Source: Glycomyces buryatensis
Lineage (GTDB): Bacteria; Actinomycetota; Actinomycetes; Mycobacteriales; Micromonosporaceae
NCBI RefSeq assembly: GCF_004912275.1
Contig: NZ_STGY01000083.1
Location: forward strand, 124,001 to 188,000
Length of the DNA stretch: 64,000 nucleotides
Direction: 5' to 3'
Positions within the stretch are counted from its first letter, which is position 1, and each line of letters starts with the position of its first letter. The notes below the pieces were generated by a model, which saw only the letters and a program-made list of their open reading frames with translations, was not told the DNA's origin and made no database searches. The translations under genes were made by a program, and so were the position numbers. Positions 41,895-51,170 of this stretch are shown here, in pieces.

Positions 41895-44135
41895 TTACCT
41901 GTTGGCGCCGACCAGTTCCTTCTCGGACGTCTCGTCCTGGGCGAGGTGCTGCTGGAGCTTCTCGCCTTCGACGTCGACGTTCGGGACGATGCGGTCGAGC
42001 CACTTGGGGATCCACCAGGCCGAGCGGCCCAGGAGCGCCATGATCGCCGGGATGACGGCCATGCGGACCACGAAGGCGTCGAAGATGACGGCCGCGGCCA
42101 GGCCGAAGCCCATGGAGGCCACCAGGGACTCGGCGCTGAAGATGAACGCGGCGAAGACGCTGATCATGATCAGTGCCGCGGCCACCACGACGCGCGAGGA
42201 GTGGCCGTAGCCTTCCTGGATCGCCTCCTTCGGGCTCTTGCCGTGGACGTAGGCCTCGCGGACCCGCGTGACCAGGAAGATCTGGTAGTCCATGGCGAGG
42301 CCGAACACCATGCCGATCATCATGATCGGCATCATCGACATGATCGGCCCGGGCTGGTCCACATTGAAGATGTCGGCCAGCCAGCCCCACTGGTAGACCG
42401 CGACGAGGGCGCCGAGGGCCGCGAAGACGCTGAGCAGGAACCCGAGTGTCGCCGTGAGCGGCACCAGGATCGAGCGGAACACCAGCAGCAGGATGAGCGC
42501 CGCCAGTCCGACGACGATCAGCAGGTACGGGATGAGCGCGTCATTGAGGTTGTCGGAGATGTCGATGTTCAGTGCGGCCGAACCGGTCACCGACCACTCC
42601 GCGTCGGTGTCGTCGGCGAGCAGGGCCCGCAGCTCGTGCACCAGGTCGGCGGTCGCCTCGTCGGCCGGGCCGGTTTCGGGGATCACCGAGACCAGCAGCG
42701 TGTCGCCGGCCTCGTTCGGGATCGCCTGTCCCACGATCAGGTCCGGGTCGAGCCCGGTGATCTCGTCGGTGACCTCCTGGGCGGCGACCATCGGGTCGGT
42801 GCCCTCGGCGAGGTCGCCCACCAGCATGAGCTGGCCGTTGAACCCGGCGCCGAAGCCCTCGCTGATGAGGTCGTACGCCTGCCGCTGGGTGGTCTCCTCG
42901 GACTGGCTGCCCGCGTCGGGCAGGCCCAGTTCGAGGTCGGTGGCCGGGTAGGCCAGCGCGCCGAGCCCGAGGATGCCGACCAGTGCGACCAGGATCGGGT
43001 GGCGGGTGACGAACCCGCCCCAGCGGCGTCCGCCGTTGGGCTTGGAGTTGTGGACGCCTGCGGCGATGCGGCGGCGCTGGCGGCCGGTGAAGACCCGCTT
43101 GCCCGCGAAGCCGGCGAACGCCGGCAGCAGGGTCACGGCGATGAGCACGGCCAGCAGGACGGTCACGGCTGCGGCGATGGCCATCTCTGTGAGGAACGGG
43201 ATGTTCACGACCATGAGGCCGACCAGGGCGACGATGACGGTGAGCCCGGCGAAGAACACGGCCGAGCCGGAGGTGCCGACGGCGCGGCCCATCGCTTCGG
43301 CGCGGGCCTGCTTGTCTTCGACGCGTCCGTCGGCGGCCAGTTCATTGCGGTAGCGCGAGAGGATGAACAGCGCGTAGTCGATGCCGACGGCGAGGCCGAT
43401 CATCGATGCGAGCGTGCCGGTCGACTCGCTGACGTCCATGAAGGAGGTCGCGGCGAGGATGCCGCTGGTGGTGATGCTGACGCCGAGGACCGCGGTGATG
43501 ATCGGGAGCCCGGCGCTGAGGAGGGCGCCGAAGGTGATGACCAGGACCAGCAGGGCCACGCCGATGCCGATGAGCTCGGTCGCGCCGGTCTCGGGGACGG
43601 CCTGGATCGCGTCGCCGCCGATCTCGGTCTGGAGTCCGGCGTCCTCGGCCTCGGTCTGGACCTCTTCGAGGTACTCGGTGGTCTCCTCGTCGAGTTCCAT
43701 GCCCGGTTCGGCGTAGGAGACCTGGATGACGGCGATGTTCTGCTCGGGCGAGATCATGCCGATGGGGTTGCCGTCGGGGTCGGTCGCGAACGGGCTGGTG
43801 ACGCCCGCGGCTCCGAGCTGCGGGGAGGCTTCCATGGCCTCGACCGCGTCATTGATGATGGCCGTGTTGGCTTCGCTGGTGACGGTGTCGCCGTCTTCGG
43901 CCGCGAACACGATCTGTGCGCTGGCGCCGTCGGCGTTCATCTCGGGGAAGCGGTCGGCGAGGAGGTCGAAGGCCTCCTGGGATTCGGTTCCCGGAAGGAC
44001 GAATTCGGGGTTGGTCTCTTGTTGCAGCGTCGCGCCGGCGTATGAGACGCCGCCGACGATGAGGACCCAGATCGCGAGGACGAGCCATCGCAATCTGAAG
44101 GATTCTCTGCCCAGACGGTAGAGGAGGGTGGCCAC
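41895..44135 (-). CDS. MMPL/RND-family membrane transporter
   Basis: 746 residues with 12 predicted helices in two halves, each with a large outer loop after the first helix (~40-185 and ~395-535). The RND/MMPL motif GxxxDY is present twice (GLAVGIDYALFILSRYR and GMVFGLAMDYQIFLVTRVREA). Actinobacterial MMPL proteins export lipids, siderophores or drugs; substrate unknown. ATG 44135 with a preceding TetR gene on the same strand (136 bp gap with two hairpins) points to TetR control. Confidence 0.93.
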   Translation of the reverse strand: MATLLYRLGRESFRLRWLVLAIWVLIVGGVSYAGATLQQETNPEFVLPGTESQEAFDLLADRFPEMNADGASAQIVFAAEDGDTVTSEANTAIINDAVEAMEASPQLGAAGVTSPFATDPDGNPIGMISPEQNIAVIQVSYAEPGMELDEETTEYLEEVQTEAEDAGLQTEIGGDAIQAVPETGATELIGIGVALLVLVITFGALLSAGLPIITAVLGVSITTSGILAATSFMDVSESTGTLASMIGLAVGIDYALFILSRYRNELAADGRVEDKQARAEAMGRAVGTSGSAVFFAGLTVIVALVGLMVVNIPFLTEMAIAAAVTVLLAVLIAVTLLPAFAGFAGKRVFTGRQRRRIAAGVHNSKPNGGRRWGGFVTRHPILVALVGILGLGALAYPATDLELGLPDAGSQSEETTQRQAYDLISEGFGAGFNGQLMLVGDLAEGTDPMVAAQEVTDEITGLDPDLIVGQAIPNEAGDTLLVSVIPETGPADEATADLVHELRALLADDTDAEWSVTGSAALNIDISDNLNDALIPYLLIVVGLAALILLLVFRSILVPLTATLGFLLSVFAALGALVAVYQWGWLADIFNVDQPGPIMSMMPIMMIGMVFGLAMDYQIFLVTRVREAYVHGKSPKEAIQEGYGHSSRVVVAAALIMISVFAAFIFSAESLVASMGFGLAAAVIFDAFVVRMAVIPAIMALLGRSAWWIPKWLDRIVPNVDVEGEKLQQHLAQDETSEKELVGANR

Positions 44136-44161
44136 GGTGGGTGCTCCATTCGTGCTTGATC

Positions 44162-44201
44162 ACCGGCTCCGCCTGTACGGGTGTGTGGCGGCGGAGCCGG
44201 T
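44162..44201 (-). terminator. 12-bp stem-loop between tetR and MMPL gene
   Basis: ACCGGCTCCGCC (44162-44173) and GGCGGAGCCGGT (44190-44201) pair perfectly around a 16-nt loop, 27 bp upstream of the transporter ATG. It could terminate readthrough or fold in the transporter leader. Confidence 0.5.
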
Positions 44202-44245
44202 CGGGTGGTGTTCGCCGACGTCATCGGCGGCGGGTTTCCTGGTTT

Positions 44246-44267
44246 CGATCCCGCCTGGGCGGGATCG
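44246..44267 (-). terminator. hairpin after tetR stop
   Basis: CGATCCCGCC (44246-44255) and GGCGGGATCG (44258-44267), a compact perfect stem (9 bp with a 4-nt loop in practice), 4 bp past the TetR stop codon on minus. Confidence 0.7.
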
Positions 44268-44271
44268 GGGT

Positions 44272-44889
44272 CTAGCTATGGGATGTGGTTGTGGGTCCGG
44301 TGATGCCCTGGTCGATCAGGGCGAAGGCCTCGGTGATGGCCTCGGCGAGGGTGCGGCCGGCGGGATTGGCGATCCAGTGCTCGTTGGCGGTCTTCATCGC
44401 GATGAGCGCGTTGCCGAGCAGCAGCTTCGGCAGCATGTCCTGCGGGTCGGTGCCGGTGGCGTCCGCGACGATGCCGAGGGCCTCCTTGAACAGCTCCATG
44501 AACTGCCCGGCCTGGTACTTGATGAGCTGGGGCGAGTTGTGGATGAGTTCCTCGCGGCACTGCATCTGGGTCAGGTCGAACCGGTTGTCCAGGTCCAGTG
44601 CGATGCACGAGTCGCGGAACGCGTCCCAGACCCGCTGGTGGGCCACGCGCTCGCGCAGCCCGGCGAGGAGCAGGCCGGTGAGCTCGTTGAAGTCGTAGAG
44701 GAAGGCTTCCTCTTTGCTGGGGAAGTAGTTGTGGAAGGTGCGCGTGGAGACCCCGGCCTCGGCGGCGATGGCGTCGGCCGTGACCGCGTCGAGGCTGCCC
44801 TTCTCCATGGCGAGGCGGAGCGCGGCCTGGCTGAGGGCCGACTTGGTGGCGGCCTTCTTGCGTTCGCGGAGTCCCCGGACGTCTTCCAT
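44272..44889 (-). CDS. TetR/AcrR-family regulator of the MMPL transporter
   Basis: 205 residues. HTH ~8-55 (RKKAATKSALSQAALRLAMEKGSLDAVTADAIAAEAGVSTRTFHNYFPSKEEAF). Helical ligand domain with FNELTGLLLAGLRERV and GTDPQDMLPKLLLGNALIAMKTANEHW. Genes of this type usually repress the adjacent efflux pump, here the MMPL gene on the same strand. Two dyads lie just upstream of its start. Confidence 0.93.
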   Translation of the reverse strand: MEDVRGLRERKKAATKSALSQAALRLAMEKGSLDAVTADAIAAEAGVSTRTFHNYFPSKEEAFLYDFNELTGLLLAGLRERVAHQRVWDAFRDSCIALDLDNRFDLTQMQCREELIHNSPQLIKYQAGQFMELFKEALGIVADATGTDPQDMLPKLLLGNALIAMKTANEHWIANPAGRTLAEAITEAFALIDQGITGPTTTSHS

Positions 44890-44926
44890 GCGGCAACCCT
44901 AATCGGGGTTATCGCCGTTTACAAGA

Positions 44927-44957
44927 TTCCTTCAAGGAAATTTTGCACCAACTGCAA
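44927..44957. promoter_or_regulatory. two dyads upstream of tetR (44889)
   Basis: TTCCTTCAAGGAA (44927-44939, perfect around the central C) and TTGCA...TGCAA (44943-44947/44953-44957, spacer 6 on plus numbering 44948-44952 being CCAAC). Both lie within 70 bp upstream of the TetR ATG in an AT-rich patch. Plausible autoregulatory TetR sites; which one is used is unknown. Confidence 0.55.
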
Positions 44958-44962
44958 GTTTT

Positions 44963-45985
44963 CTAGGTGAGAGGCGCCACGCTGGAGACGCCGCCGCATT
45001 CCCACACCCGCACCGGCGCTTCTGCGCCGTTCGGGTCGACGCGCATTACCACTCCCCCGTGCTGGCACGCCACCAGCAGCGTCCCGTCGTCACCGAGGAC
45101 CGCGTCACGCGGCCAGGAGGCCCCGACCGGGACGGATCGGATGAGCGCCGGAGCGGCCGGGTCGATGACGGCGACCTGGTCGGTGCCGCGGATGGTCACG
45201 TACACGAGGCCGAGCCGGGGGTCGGGCACGACGGCCGCCGGGTAGGGGCGCGGGGCGTCCTCGGGCAGGCCGATGTCCGGCAGGGCCGCCAGGTCGGCGG
45301 TGTCGGTGTCGGGCAGGGGGATCGACGGGCCGAACGAGAACGTCCCGAGTCCGGCGTCGAAGGTGCCGACGGCGACGGCGTTGGCCAGTTCCCCGGCGAG
45401 CACCGCCCGGTCGTCGATGAAGGCCAGGTGGCGGGGGCCGAAACCGGGTTCGAGCTCGGTGGAGGCCACCGGATCGAGCAGGCCGGCCTCGGTGAGGCGG
45501 AACGACCAGATCCGGTCCGAACCGAGGTCGACCACGAGGACGAACCCGCCGTGGCACACGACCTGGTGGGCGTGCGGCCCGGCCTGGCGCTCGGCGTCGG
45601 GCCCGGAGCCCACGAGTTTGTGGACGACGGTGGACTCGCCGAGCGAGCCGTCCGCCTCGATCGGGAAGACCGCGACCGATCCGCCGCCGGCGCTGCCGTA
45701 GTTGGCCGCCAGGAACCAGCGCCCGCTCGGATCGACGGCGGCATGGCACGGATTGTCCCCGCCGGTCGGGCGCGAGGCCCCGTTCCGGTCCAGGGTGAAG
45801 TCGGGTCCGAGGCGCCACGACGCCGCGTATCCCGGCTCGGTCTCGGTGAGGGAGTACACCGCCGAGTCGGTGACGCTCACCCACGAGGGGTTCACCACCG
45901 CCGCTGGAGTGCCGAGTCCGTCCGGCCCGGCGACCACCAGTCCGGGGCCGCCTTCGGTCGTGTAGTCGCCCAAGAGGTACCGCAT
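44963..45985 (-). CDS. beta-propeller lactonase family protein
   Basis: 340 residues from MRYLLGDYTTEGGPGLVVAG. Seven-bladed propeller repeats of the 6-phosphogluconolactonase (YbhE) type: NPCHAAVDPSGRWFLAANYGSAGGGSVAVFP, GPHAHQVVCHGGFVLVVDLGSDRIWSF, GFGPRHLAFIDD and SWPRDAVLGDDGTLLVACQHG. Cytosolic. Substrate could be 6-phosphogluconolactone or another lactone. TATGAT (45998-45993 on minus) is seven bases before the ATG at 45985, so a leaderless start; the ATG at 45997 lies within that box and is rejected. Divergent from msrB. Confidence 0.9.
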   Translation of the reverse strand: MRYLLGDYTTEGGPGLVVAGPDGLGTPAAVVNPSWVSVTDSAVYSLTETEPGYAASWRLGPDFTLDRNGASRPTGGDNPCHAAVDPSGRWFLAANYGSAGGGSVAVFPIEADGSLGESTVVHKLVGSGPDAERQAGPHAHQVVCHGGFVLVVDLGSDRIWSFRLTEAGLLDPVASTELEPGFGPRHLAFIDDRAVLAGELANAVAVGTFDAGLGTFSFGPSIPLPDTDTADLAALPDIGLPEDAPRPYPAAVVPDPRLGLVYVTIRGTDQVAVIDPAAPALIRSVPVGASWPRDAVLGDDGTLLVACQHGGVVMRVDPNGAEAPVRVWECGGVSSVAPLT

Positions 45986-46057
45986 GGACCCGATCATAGT
46001 GCGCCGCCCGACCGGCGGCACCGGCTCGCCGTCCCGAACCGACCTAGACTCGTAGGC

Positions 46058-46453
46058 ATGAGCGATGACCAGTGGCGCGAGAAGCTGACCAAGGACGAAT
46101 ATCGAGTGCTGCGGCAGGCCGGCACCGAGGCGCCGTGGACCGGCGAGTACGTCGACGAGAAACGCCGCGGCGTCTACCGCTGCCGCGCCTGCAATGCCGA
46201 ACTGTTCGCCTCCGACACCAAGTTCGACTCCCAATGCGGGTGGCCCTCCTTCTGGACCCCGATGGCCGGCGACCGCGTCCAGCTCATCGAGGACCGCAGC
46301 GCCGGCATGGTCCGGACCGAGGTGCGCTGCGCCAACTGCGAATCGCACCTGGGCCACGTCTTCTATGGCGAGGGCTGGGACAACCCCGAGGACGCCCGCT
46401 TCTGCATCAACTCCATCAGCCTGACCCTCGAACCGGAGTCTGCCGAGGGCTGA
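46058..46453 (+). CDS. msrB: peptide-methionine (R)-S-oxide reductase
   Basis: 131 residues. Repairs methionine-R-sulfoxide. Zinc cysteines CRAC and CANC are present, as are GWPSFW, SHLGHVF and the catalytic Cys in ARFCINSISL. TAGACT at 46045-46050 lies seven bases before the ATG with no ribosome site, so leaderless. It shares the 72-bp intergenic region with the lactonase. Confidence 0.96.
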   Translation: MSDDQWREKLTKDEYRVLRQAGTEAPWTGEYVDEKRRGVYRCRACNAELFASDTKFDSQCGWPSFWTPMAGDRVQLIEDRSAGMVRTEVRCANCESHLGHVFYGEGWDNPEDARFCINSISLTLEPESAEG

Positions 46454-46547
46454 GCGGTGCTGGACCGGTGCCCGTCCCACGAATGCGGGCGGCCGCTAAG
46501 CTCACCTCTGCACACCCTTCCCCCACAAAAGCGAAGAGAGGGCCGAG

Positions 46548-48056
46548 GTGGAACTCGGAGCACTGATCGCGGGCCGTTACCGCGTGGAAGAACGGCTCGC
46601 AGCCGGAGGCATGGGCGAGGTGTGGCGCGGCACCGACATGCGGCTGAACCGCACCGTGGCCATTAAACTACTCCACTCGGGACTGTCCAGCAACGACCGG
46701 TTCCGGGCCCGCTTCCACCAGGAGGCCCAGGCCGTCGCCGCGCTCCAGTCGCCCGGCATCGTCGGGCTCTACGACTACGGTGAGGAGGACTCTCGCGAGG
46801 GCGTCGTCTCCTACCTCATCATGGAGCTGGTGCGCGGCCGCTCGCTCGCCGACATCATCTCCGAGCGAGGACGCCTGTCCCCCGCCGAGACGATGAAGAT
46901 CGTGGCCACCGCGGCCGAGGCGCTCGACGTGGCCCACCAGGCCAACATCATCCACCGCGACATCAAACCCGCGAACCTGCTGGTGGACGAGACCGGCGCG
47001 GCCAAGATCGTCGACTTCGGCATCGCCGCGGGCGCCGCCCAGGCCGGGCTCACCGAGACCGGCACCGTCATGGGCACACTCGCCTACGCCTCCCCGGAGC
47101 AGCTCCAGGGCTCGCAGCTGACCGGCGCGACCGACATCTACTCGCTCGGCATCGTCGCCTACCACTGCCTGGCCGGCCGGCCCCCGTTCTCCTCCGCCGA
47201 ACCGACCGCGGCCATCACCGGCCACCTCACCGGCACTCCCGCGCCACTGCCTCCCGACGTGCCCGCCCCAATCGCTCAGATCGTCATGCGCTGCCTGGTC
47301 AAGGACCCGCGCCAGCGCTTCGGCTCGGCCGGCGAACTCGCCCAGGTCTGCCGCTCCGGCGGCGCGGGCGGCACTGGGGGGACCACCGCGATCCTCCCGC
47401 CCGCCAACCCCTCCCCCGCCACCCGGCCCATCGCCGGAGGCATGGCGCCCGGCATGGCCCCCGCGAGCACCCAGATCATGGGCCAGAACGACTACAGCTC
47501 GCCGCCGAACGAGCGGCCCCTGCCGCCGCCGCGCGAACCGGAGGAGTCGCGCCGCAGCCCGGCCGTGCCGCTGGTCCTGACGCTGGTGGGGGTCCTGATC
47601 CTGGTGGTGGCACTGATGATCTGGCGGCCATGGGAGAAAGCCGAGGACACCCAGGCCGGTGGCAACGACCTCGCGACCACCGCCGAGGCGTCCCCGTCCG
47701 ATGAAGGCGAGGACGAGGGCGAGGAGACCACCGAGGACTCCGAAGACGAGGGCCAAGAGGAGCCGGAACCGTCCACCGCCGAAGAGACCACCGAGGAGGA
47801 GTCCGAGGAGCCCGAGACGCCCACCGCGGTCCTCCCGGATGTGATCGGCTACGACCTCCAAGACGCGGTCGACGAGCTCCACGGACTCGGATTCACCGAC
47901 GTCACGGTGTATTTCGTGGACGGCGAAACCGATGGGGAACTCTGCCTCGTCACCCAGCAGGAACTGTCGGGCGAAGGCGGCGTCGGCGAAGAGACGCCGC
48001 TCGACAGCGCGATCCAGCTCTACTACTACCCCGACGAGGCGAACTGCAACGCCTGA
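46548..48056 (+). CDS. membrane Ser/Thr protein kinase with one PASTA domain
   Basis: 502 residues. Kinase domain 11-275: glycine loop AAGGMGEV, Lys40 (VAIK), HRDIKPAN with Asp138, DFG at 156-158, activation loop LTETGTVMGTLAYASPEQ with candidate phospho-Thr. A Pro/Ala/Gly juxtamembrane region follows, then a single helix ~339-362 (VPLVLTLVGVLILVVALMIW), a very acidic Ser/Thr/Glu linker (~368-425), then a single PASTA-like domain ~430-498 (VLPDVIGYDLQDAVDELHGLGFTDV). PASTA modules bind muropeptides or lipid II in related kinases. A single copy is fewer than PknB's four. GTG start with GAGAGGG five bases upstream. Confidence 0.94.
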   Translation: MELGALIAGRYRVEERLAAGGMGEVWRGTDMRLNRTVAIKLLHSGLSSNDRFRARFHQEAQAVAALQSPGIVGLYDYGEEDSREGVVSYLIMELVRGRSLADIISERGRLSPAETMKIVATAAEALDVAHQANIIHRDIKPANLLVDETGAAKIVDFGIAAGAAQAGLTETGTVMGTLAYASPEQLQGSQLTGATDIYSLGIVAYHCLAGRPPFSSAEPTAAITGHLTGTPAPLPPDVPAPIAQIVMRCLVKDPRQRFGSAGELAQVCRSGGAGGTGGTTAILPPANPSPATRPIAGGMAPGMAPASTQIMGQNDYSSPPNERPLPPPREPEESRRSPAVPLVLTLVGVLILVVALMIWRPWEKAEDTQAGGNDLATTAEASPSDEGEDEGEETTEDSEDEGQEEPEPSTAEETTEEESEEPETPTAVLPDVIGYDLQDAVDELHGLGFTDVTVYFVDGETDGELCLVTQQELSGEGGVGEETPLDSAIQLYYYPDEANCNA

Positions 48057-48068
48057 CCCGGTACCTCA

Positions 48069-48572
48069 CTACCCGGAGACGGCGTTGCCGTCGGCGTCCA
48101 AGACGAACCAGGCGTCATTGACGTTCTGGCCGCCCACGTCACCGGGAGCGACGTCGCTCGCCCAGTAGTACAGCGGGTGGCCGCCGTAGGTCACCTGGGT
48201 CTTGCCGTCGTTGCGCCCGGTCGTGCCGACCAGGCCGTCATCGAGGTCGTCTCCCTCGATGGCGGGATCACCCTCCGTCAGCAGCGGCGGCCACTGGCTC
48301 TCACAAGTGTCGTAGCAGGTCGAGGTCCCGGCGGTGTCCGCCGTGAACAGATACAGGCTCATGCCCGCGCCGTCGACCACGATCGGGCCGAGCGACGAGT
48401 CCGCCACGGACAGCGTCGCAGCATCGACCGCTTCGGAGGTGCCGCCGTCGGTTCGGCCGTACCCGCCGCCACCGGTGTCGGTACCGTCGCATCCGGCCAG
48501 TGCCGAGGCACCGAGCAGGATACCGGTCGCGGTAGCGGCGAAAACGCCGCGGATTTTCAATGTCCTACCCAT
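48069..48572 (-). CDS. secreted-repeat (COG4315) lipoprotein
   Basis: 167 residues. Lipoprotein signal with Cys28 (LLGASALAGCDG), then a Gly/Thr-rich linker. Two copies of the secreted-repeat fold follow (PF03640-type): SSLGPIVVDGAGMSLYLFTADTAGTSTCYDTCESQWPPLL and GKTQVTYGGHPLYYWASDVAPGDVGGQNVNDAWFVLD. Cell-surface protein; function unknown. Divergent from hrpB. Confidence 0.9.
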   Translation of the reverse strand: MGRTLKIRGVFAATATGILLGASALAGCDGTDTGGGGYGRTDGGTSEAVDAATLSVADSSLGPIVVDGAGMSLYLFTADTAGTSTCYDTCESQWPPLLTEGDPAIEGDDLDDGLVGTTGRNDGKTQVTYGGHPLYYWASDVAPGDVGGQNVNDAWFVLDADGNAVSG

Positions 48573-48637
48573 ATATCGACGCTATGCCTTACACCCCGTC
48601 CCGTCCGGCGAACGGGCCTCCTCGTCACCAAGCCACA

Positions 48638-51166
48638 ATGTTCGACATGCCGGTCCTTCCCGAACTGCCGATCCGAGCCTCACTCCCCGAGCTGCTGCGC
48701 GCCGTCGAACGCACCGGGACGGCCGTGCTCGCCGCCCCGCCCGGCACCGGTAAGACCACGCTCGCGCCGCTGGCGCTGGCCGGGCTCCTGGATGACGGGG
48801 ACCGGCCGCGCAGGGTGCTGGTGGCCGAGCCGAGACGGCTCGCGACCCGCGCGGCGGCGACCAGGATGGCGGCGATCCTCGGCGAGAAGGTCGGCGAGCG
48901 CGTGGGTTATCAGATCCGGGGCGACTCCCGGCGTTCGGCGGCCACCCGCGTCGAGGTCGTGACCACCGGGGTCCTGCTCAACCGGCTTCTGGCCGACCCC
49001 GAGCTCCCCGGCGTCGACGCGGTGATGCTCGACGAGTGCCACGAGCGGCATCTGGAGACCGACACCGCCTGCGCGTTCCTCATCGAGACCCGGCAGGTGC
49101 TGCGGCCCGACCTGGCGATCGTGGCCGCCTCGGCGACCGCCGACGTGGCCCTGTGGACCTCCCTGCTCGACGGCGCCCCGGCGATCGCCTCCGAGCCGAT
49201 GCGCCACCCCGTCCAGATGCACTGGGCCCCGCCGAAAGAGCGCATTTCCCCGCCCGAAGGACTGCGGGTCGACCGCCGCTTCCTGGCCCACGTCGCGCAC
49301 GTGGTCGACCGGGCGCTGGCCGCCGATGAGGGCGACGTGCTGTGCTTCCTCCCCGGCGCCGGCGAGATTCGGCGGGTCGCCGAACAACTCGCTTACCTCG
49401 ATGTCGATATACATCAGTTGCACGGATCGGTGTCGCCCGCCGAACAGGACGCGGCCATGCGCCCCGGTAGGCGGCGCAGGGTGGTGCTGTCCACCGACAT
49501 CGCCGAGTCGAGCCTGACGGTGCCGGGGGTGCGGATCGTGGTGGACGCCGGTCTGGCGCGGCGCCCGATCATCGACCACGCGCGCGGTCTGCCGGGCCTG
49601 ACCACGACCACGGCGTCGCGGGCCTCCTGCGCACAGCGAGCGGGCCGGGCCGGTCGCGAGGCCCCGGGCGCGGTGTGGCGGTGCTGGAGCGAGGCCGAGC
49701 ACGTGCGGCGCCCCGCCCAGCCGACGCCGGACGTGGCCTCGTCGGATCTGACTTCCTTTGCACTGCAAGCGGCCTGCTGGGGCACACCGGTGGCGGACCT
49801 GGCCCTGCCGGGGCAGCCGCCGACCGGAGCGCTGGAGGCCGCCGAGACGACGCTGACCTCACTGGGGGCGATCGAGGAGGACGGTACCGCGACCGCGCGG
49901 GGCCGGGCCCTGGCCAAGGTGGGCCTGCACCCGAGGCTGGCGCGGGCGCTCATCGACGGCGCCGCGCGAGTGGGGACCGAGAAGGCCGCGGAGGTCGCGG
50001 CGCTCCTCGGACTCGACGGCCGGGGCCGGGGCGACGACCTCCTGGCCGAATGGCGACGCCTGCGCTCGACTCGGGACCGGCAGTGGCAGAGCGAGGTCAA
50101 GCGGCTGAAACGCGGCGCGCCCGACGTCGAGAGGCACGTGAGCGACGACGAGGCGGCCGCGACGGTGATCGCCCTGGCGTTCCCCGAGCGGGTGGCGAAA
50201 CGAACGGGGCAGGGGACGGCGCCCGCGCCGGTGCGCGGCACACGGCGGGGTCCATCGCAGTCCGGGCCGCCGCTCGCCCCGGGCCAGTGGCTGACGGTGG
50301 CCGGGACCGGGGCGGTCATCGCCGAGGGATCGTCGCTGGCGGGAAGCGAATGGCTGGCCATCGCCGACGCCGACCGCTCCCCCGTCCGCGCCGCGGCGAT
50401 GATCCGGGCCGCCGTCCCGATCGACGGCGATCTCGCCCGCGAGCTCATCGGCGCCACCCGCACGAAGCGGGTGGAGTGGGACGCCGAGCGGCGCGACGTG
50501 GTCGCCCGGGAGGTGACCGCGCTCGGCGCGATCGAACTGGCGTCGAAGCCCCTGGCCAGACCGGAGCCGGCCCTGATCGGCGCCGCCCTCGCCGAGGGCC
50601 TGCGCGCCGAAGGGCTCGGTCTCCTGCGCTGGTCCGAGGACACGAAGCGGCTGCGGGCCCGGATGGCGTTCTGCCACCGGCAGATCGGAGACCCGTGGGT
50701 CGACGTGAGCGATGCGGCGCTGCTGGCCGGTACCGACTGGCTGGAGCCGTGGTGGTCGCGCGCTCGGCGCCGCTCCGACCTGGAGAAGCTGCCGGTGGGC
50801 CAGGCGCTGCGGAACCTGCTGCCCTGGCAGGCCGGGATCGACGAGACGGCGCCGGAGGCACTCGCGGTGCCGTCGGGCCGCCAGGCACGGGTGGACTACA
50901 CCGAGGAGGGCCCGGTACTGGCCGTCAAGCTGCAGGAGATGTTCGGCGCCACCGATACGCCGCGCATCGCCGGGGCGCCGGTCCGGCTGCACCTGCTCAG
51001 TCCGGCGGGGCGGCCGCTCGCCGTGACCGCCGACCTCAAGTCGTTCTGGGAGGGCCCGTACCAGCAGGTGCGCAAGGAGATGCGCGGCCGGTACCCGAAG
51101 CATCCGTGGCCCGAGGACCCGTATTCGATGGAGGCGACCGCCAAGACGAAGCGGCGCTTGGGATAA
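48638..51166 (+). CDS. hrpB: ATP-dependent helicase HrpB
   Basis: 842 residues from ATG 48638 (MFDMPVLPELPIRASLPELLRAVE). DEAH-family helicase core: Walker A APPGTGKTT, motif II LDECHERHLETD (DECH instead of DEAH), motif III SATAD, motif VI QRAGRAGREAPG. C-terminal HrpB region ~500-842 (GQWLTVAGTGAVIAEGSSLAGSEWLAIADADR). The bacterial HrpB role is unclear (RNA metabolism or nucleic-acid remodelling). The frame is open to 48560, but that would overlap the divergent lipoprotein start. It ends 4 bp before the convergent protease gene. Confidence 0.93.
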   Translation: MFDMPVLPELPIRASLPELLRAVERTGTAVLAAPPGTGKTTLAPLALAGLLDDGDRPRRVLVAEPRRLATRAAATRMAAILGEKVGERVGYQIRGDSRRSAATRVEVVTTGVLLNRLLADPELPGVDAVMLDECHERHLETDTACAFLIETRQVLRPDLAIVAASATADVALWTSLLDGAPAIASEPMRHPVQMHWAPPKERISPPEGLRVDRRFLAHVAHVVDRALAADEGDVLCFLPGAGEIRRVAEQLAYLDVDIHQLHGSVSPAEQDAAMRPGRRRRVVLSTDIAESSLTVPGVRIVVDAGLARRPIIDHARGLPGLTTTTASRASCAQRAGRAGREAPGAVWRCWSEAEHVRRPAQPTPDVASSDLTSFALQAACWGTPVADLALPGQPPTGALEAAETTLTSLGAIEEDGTATARGRALAKVGLHPRLARALIDGAARVGTEKAAEVAALLGLDGRGRGDDLLAEWRRLRSTRDRQWQSEVKRLKRGAPDVERHVSDDEAAATVIALAFPERVAKRTGQGTAPAPVRGTRRGPSQSGPPLAPGQWLTVAGTGAVIAEGSSLAGSEWLAIADADRSPVRAAAMIRAAVPIDGDLARELIGATRTKRVEWDAERRDVVAREVTALGAIELASKPLARPEPALIGAALAEGLRAEGLGLLRWSEDTKRLRARMAFCHRQIGDPWVDVSDAALLAGTDWLEPWWSRARRRSDLEKLPVGQALRNLLPWQAGIDETAPEALAVPSGRQARVDYTEEGPVLAVKLQEMFGATDTPRIAGAPVRLHLLSPAGRPLAVTADLKSFWEGPYQQVRKEMRGRYPKHPWPEDPYSMEATAKTKRRLG

Positions 51167-51170
51167 GGCC

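Noticed and set aside
45985-46480. N-terminal extension of the lactonase through msrB to 46480
   Set aside because: It is antisense to msrB, whose zinc and catalytic cysteines are intact, and the lactonase has its own -10 box seven bases before ATG 45985.
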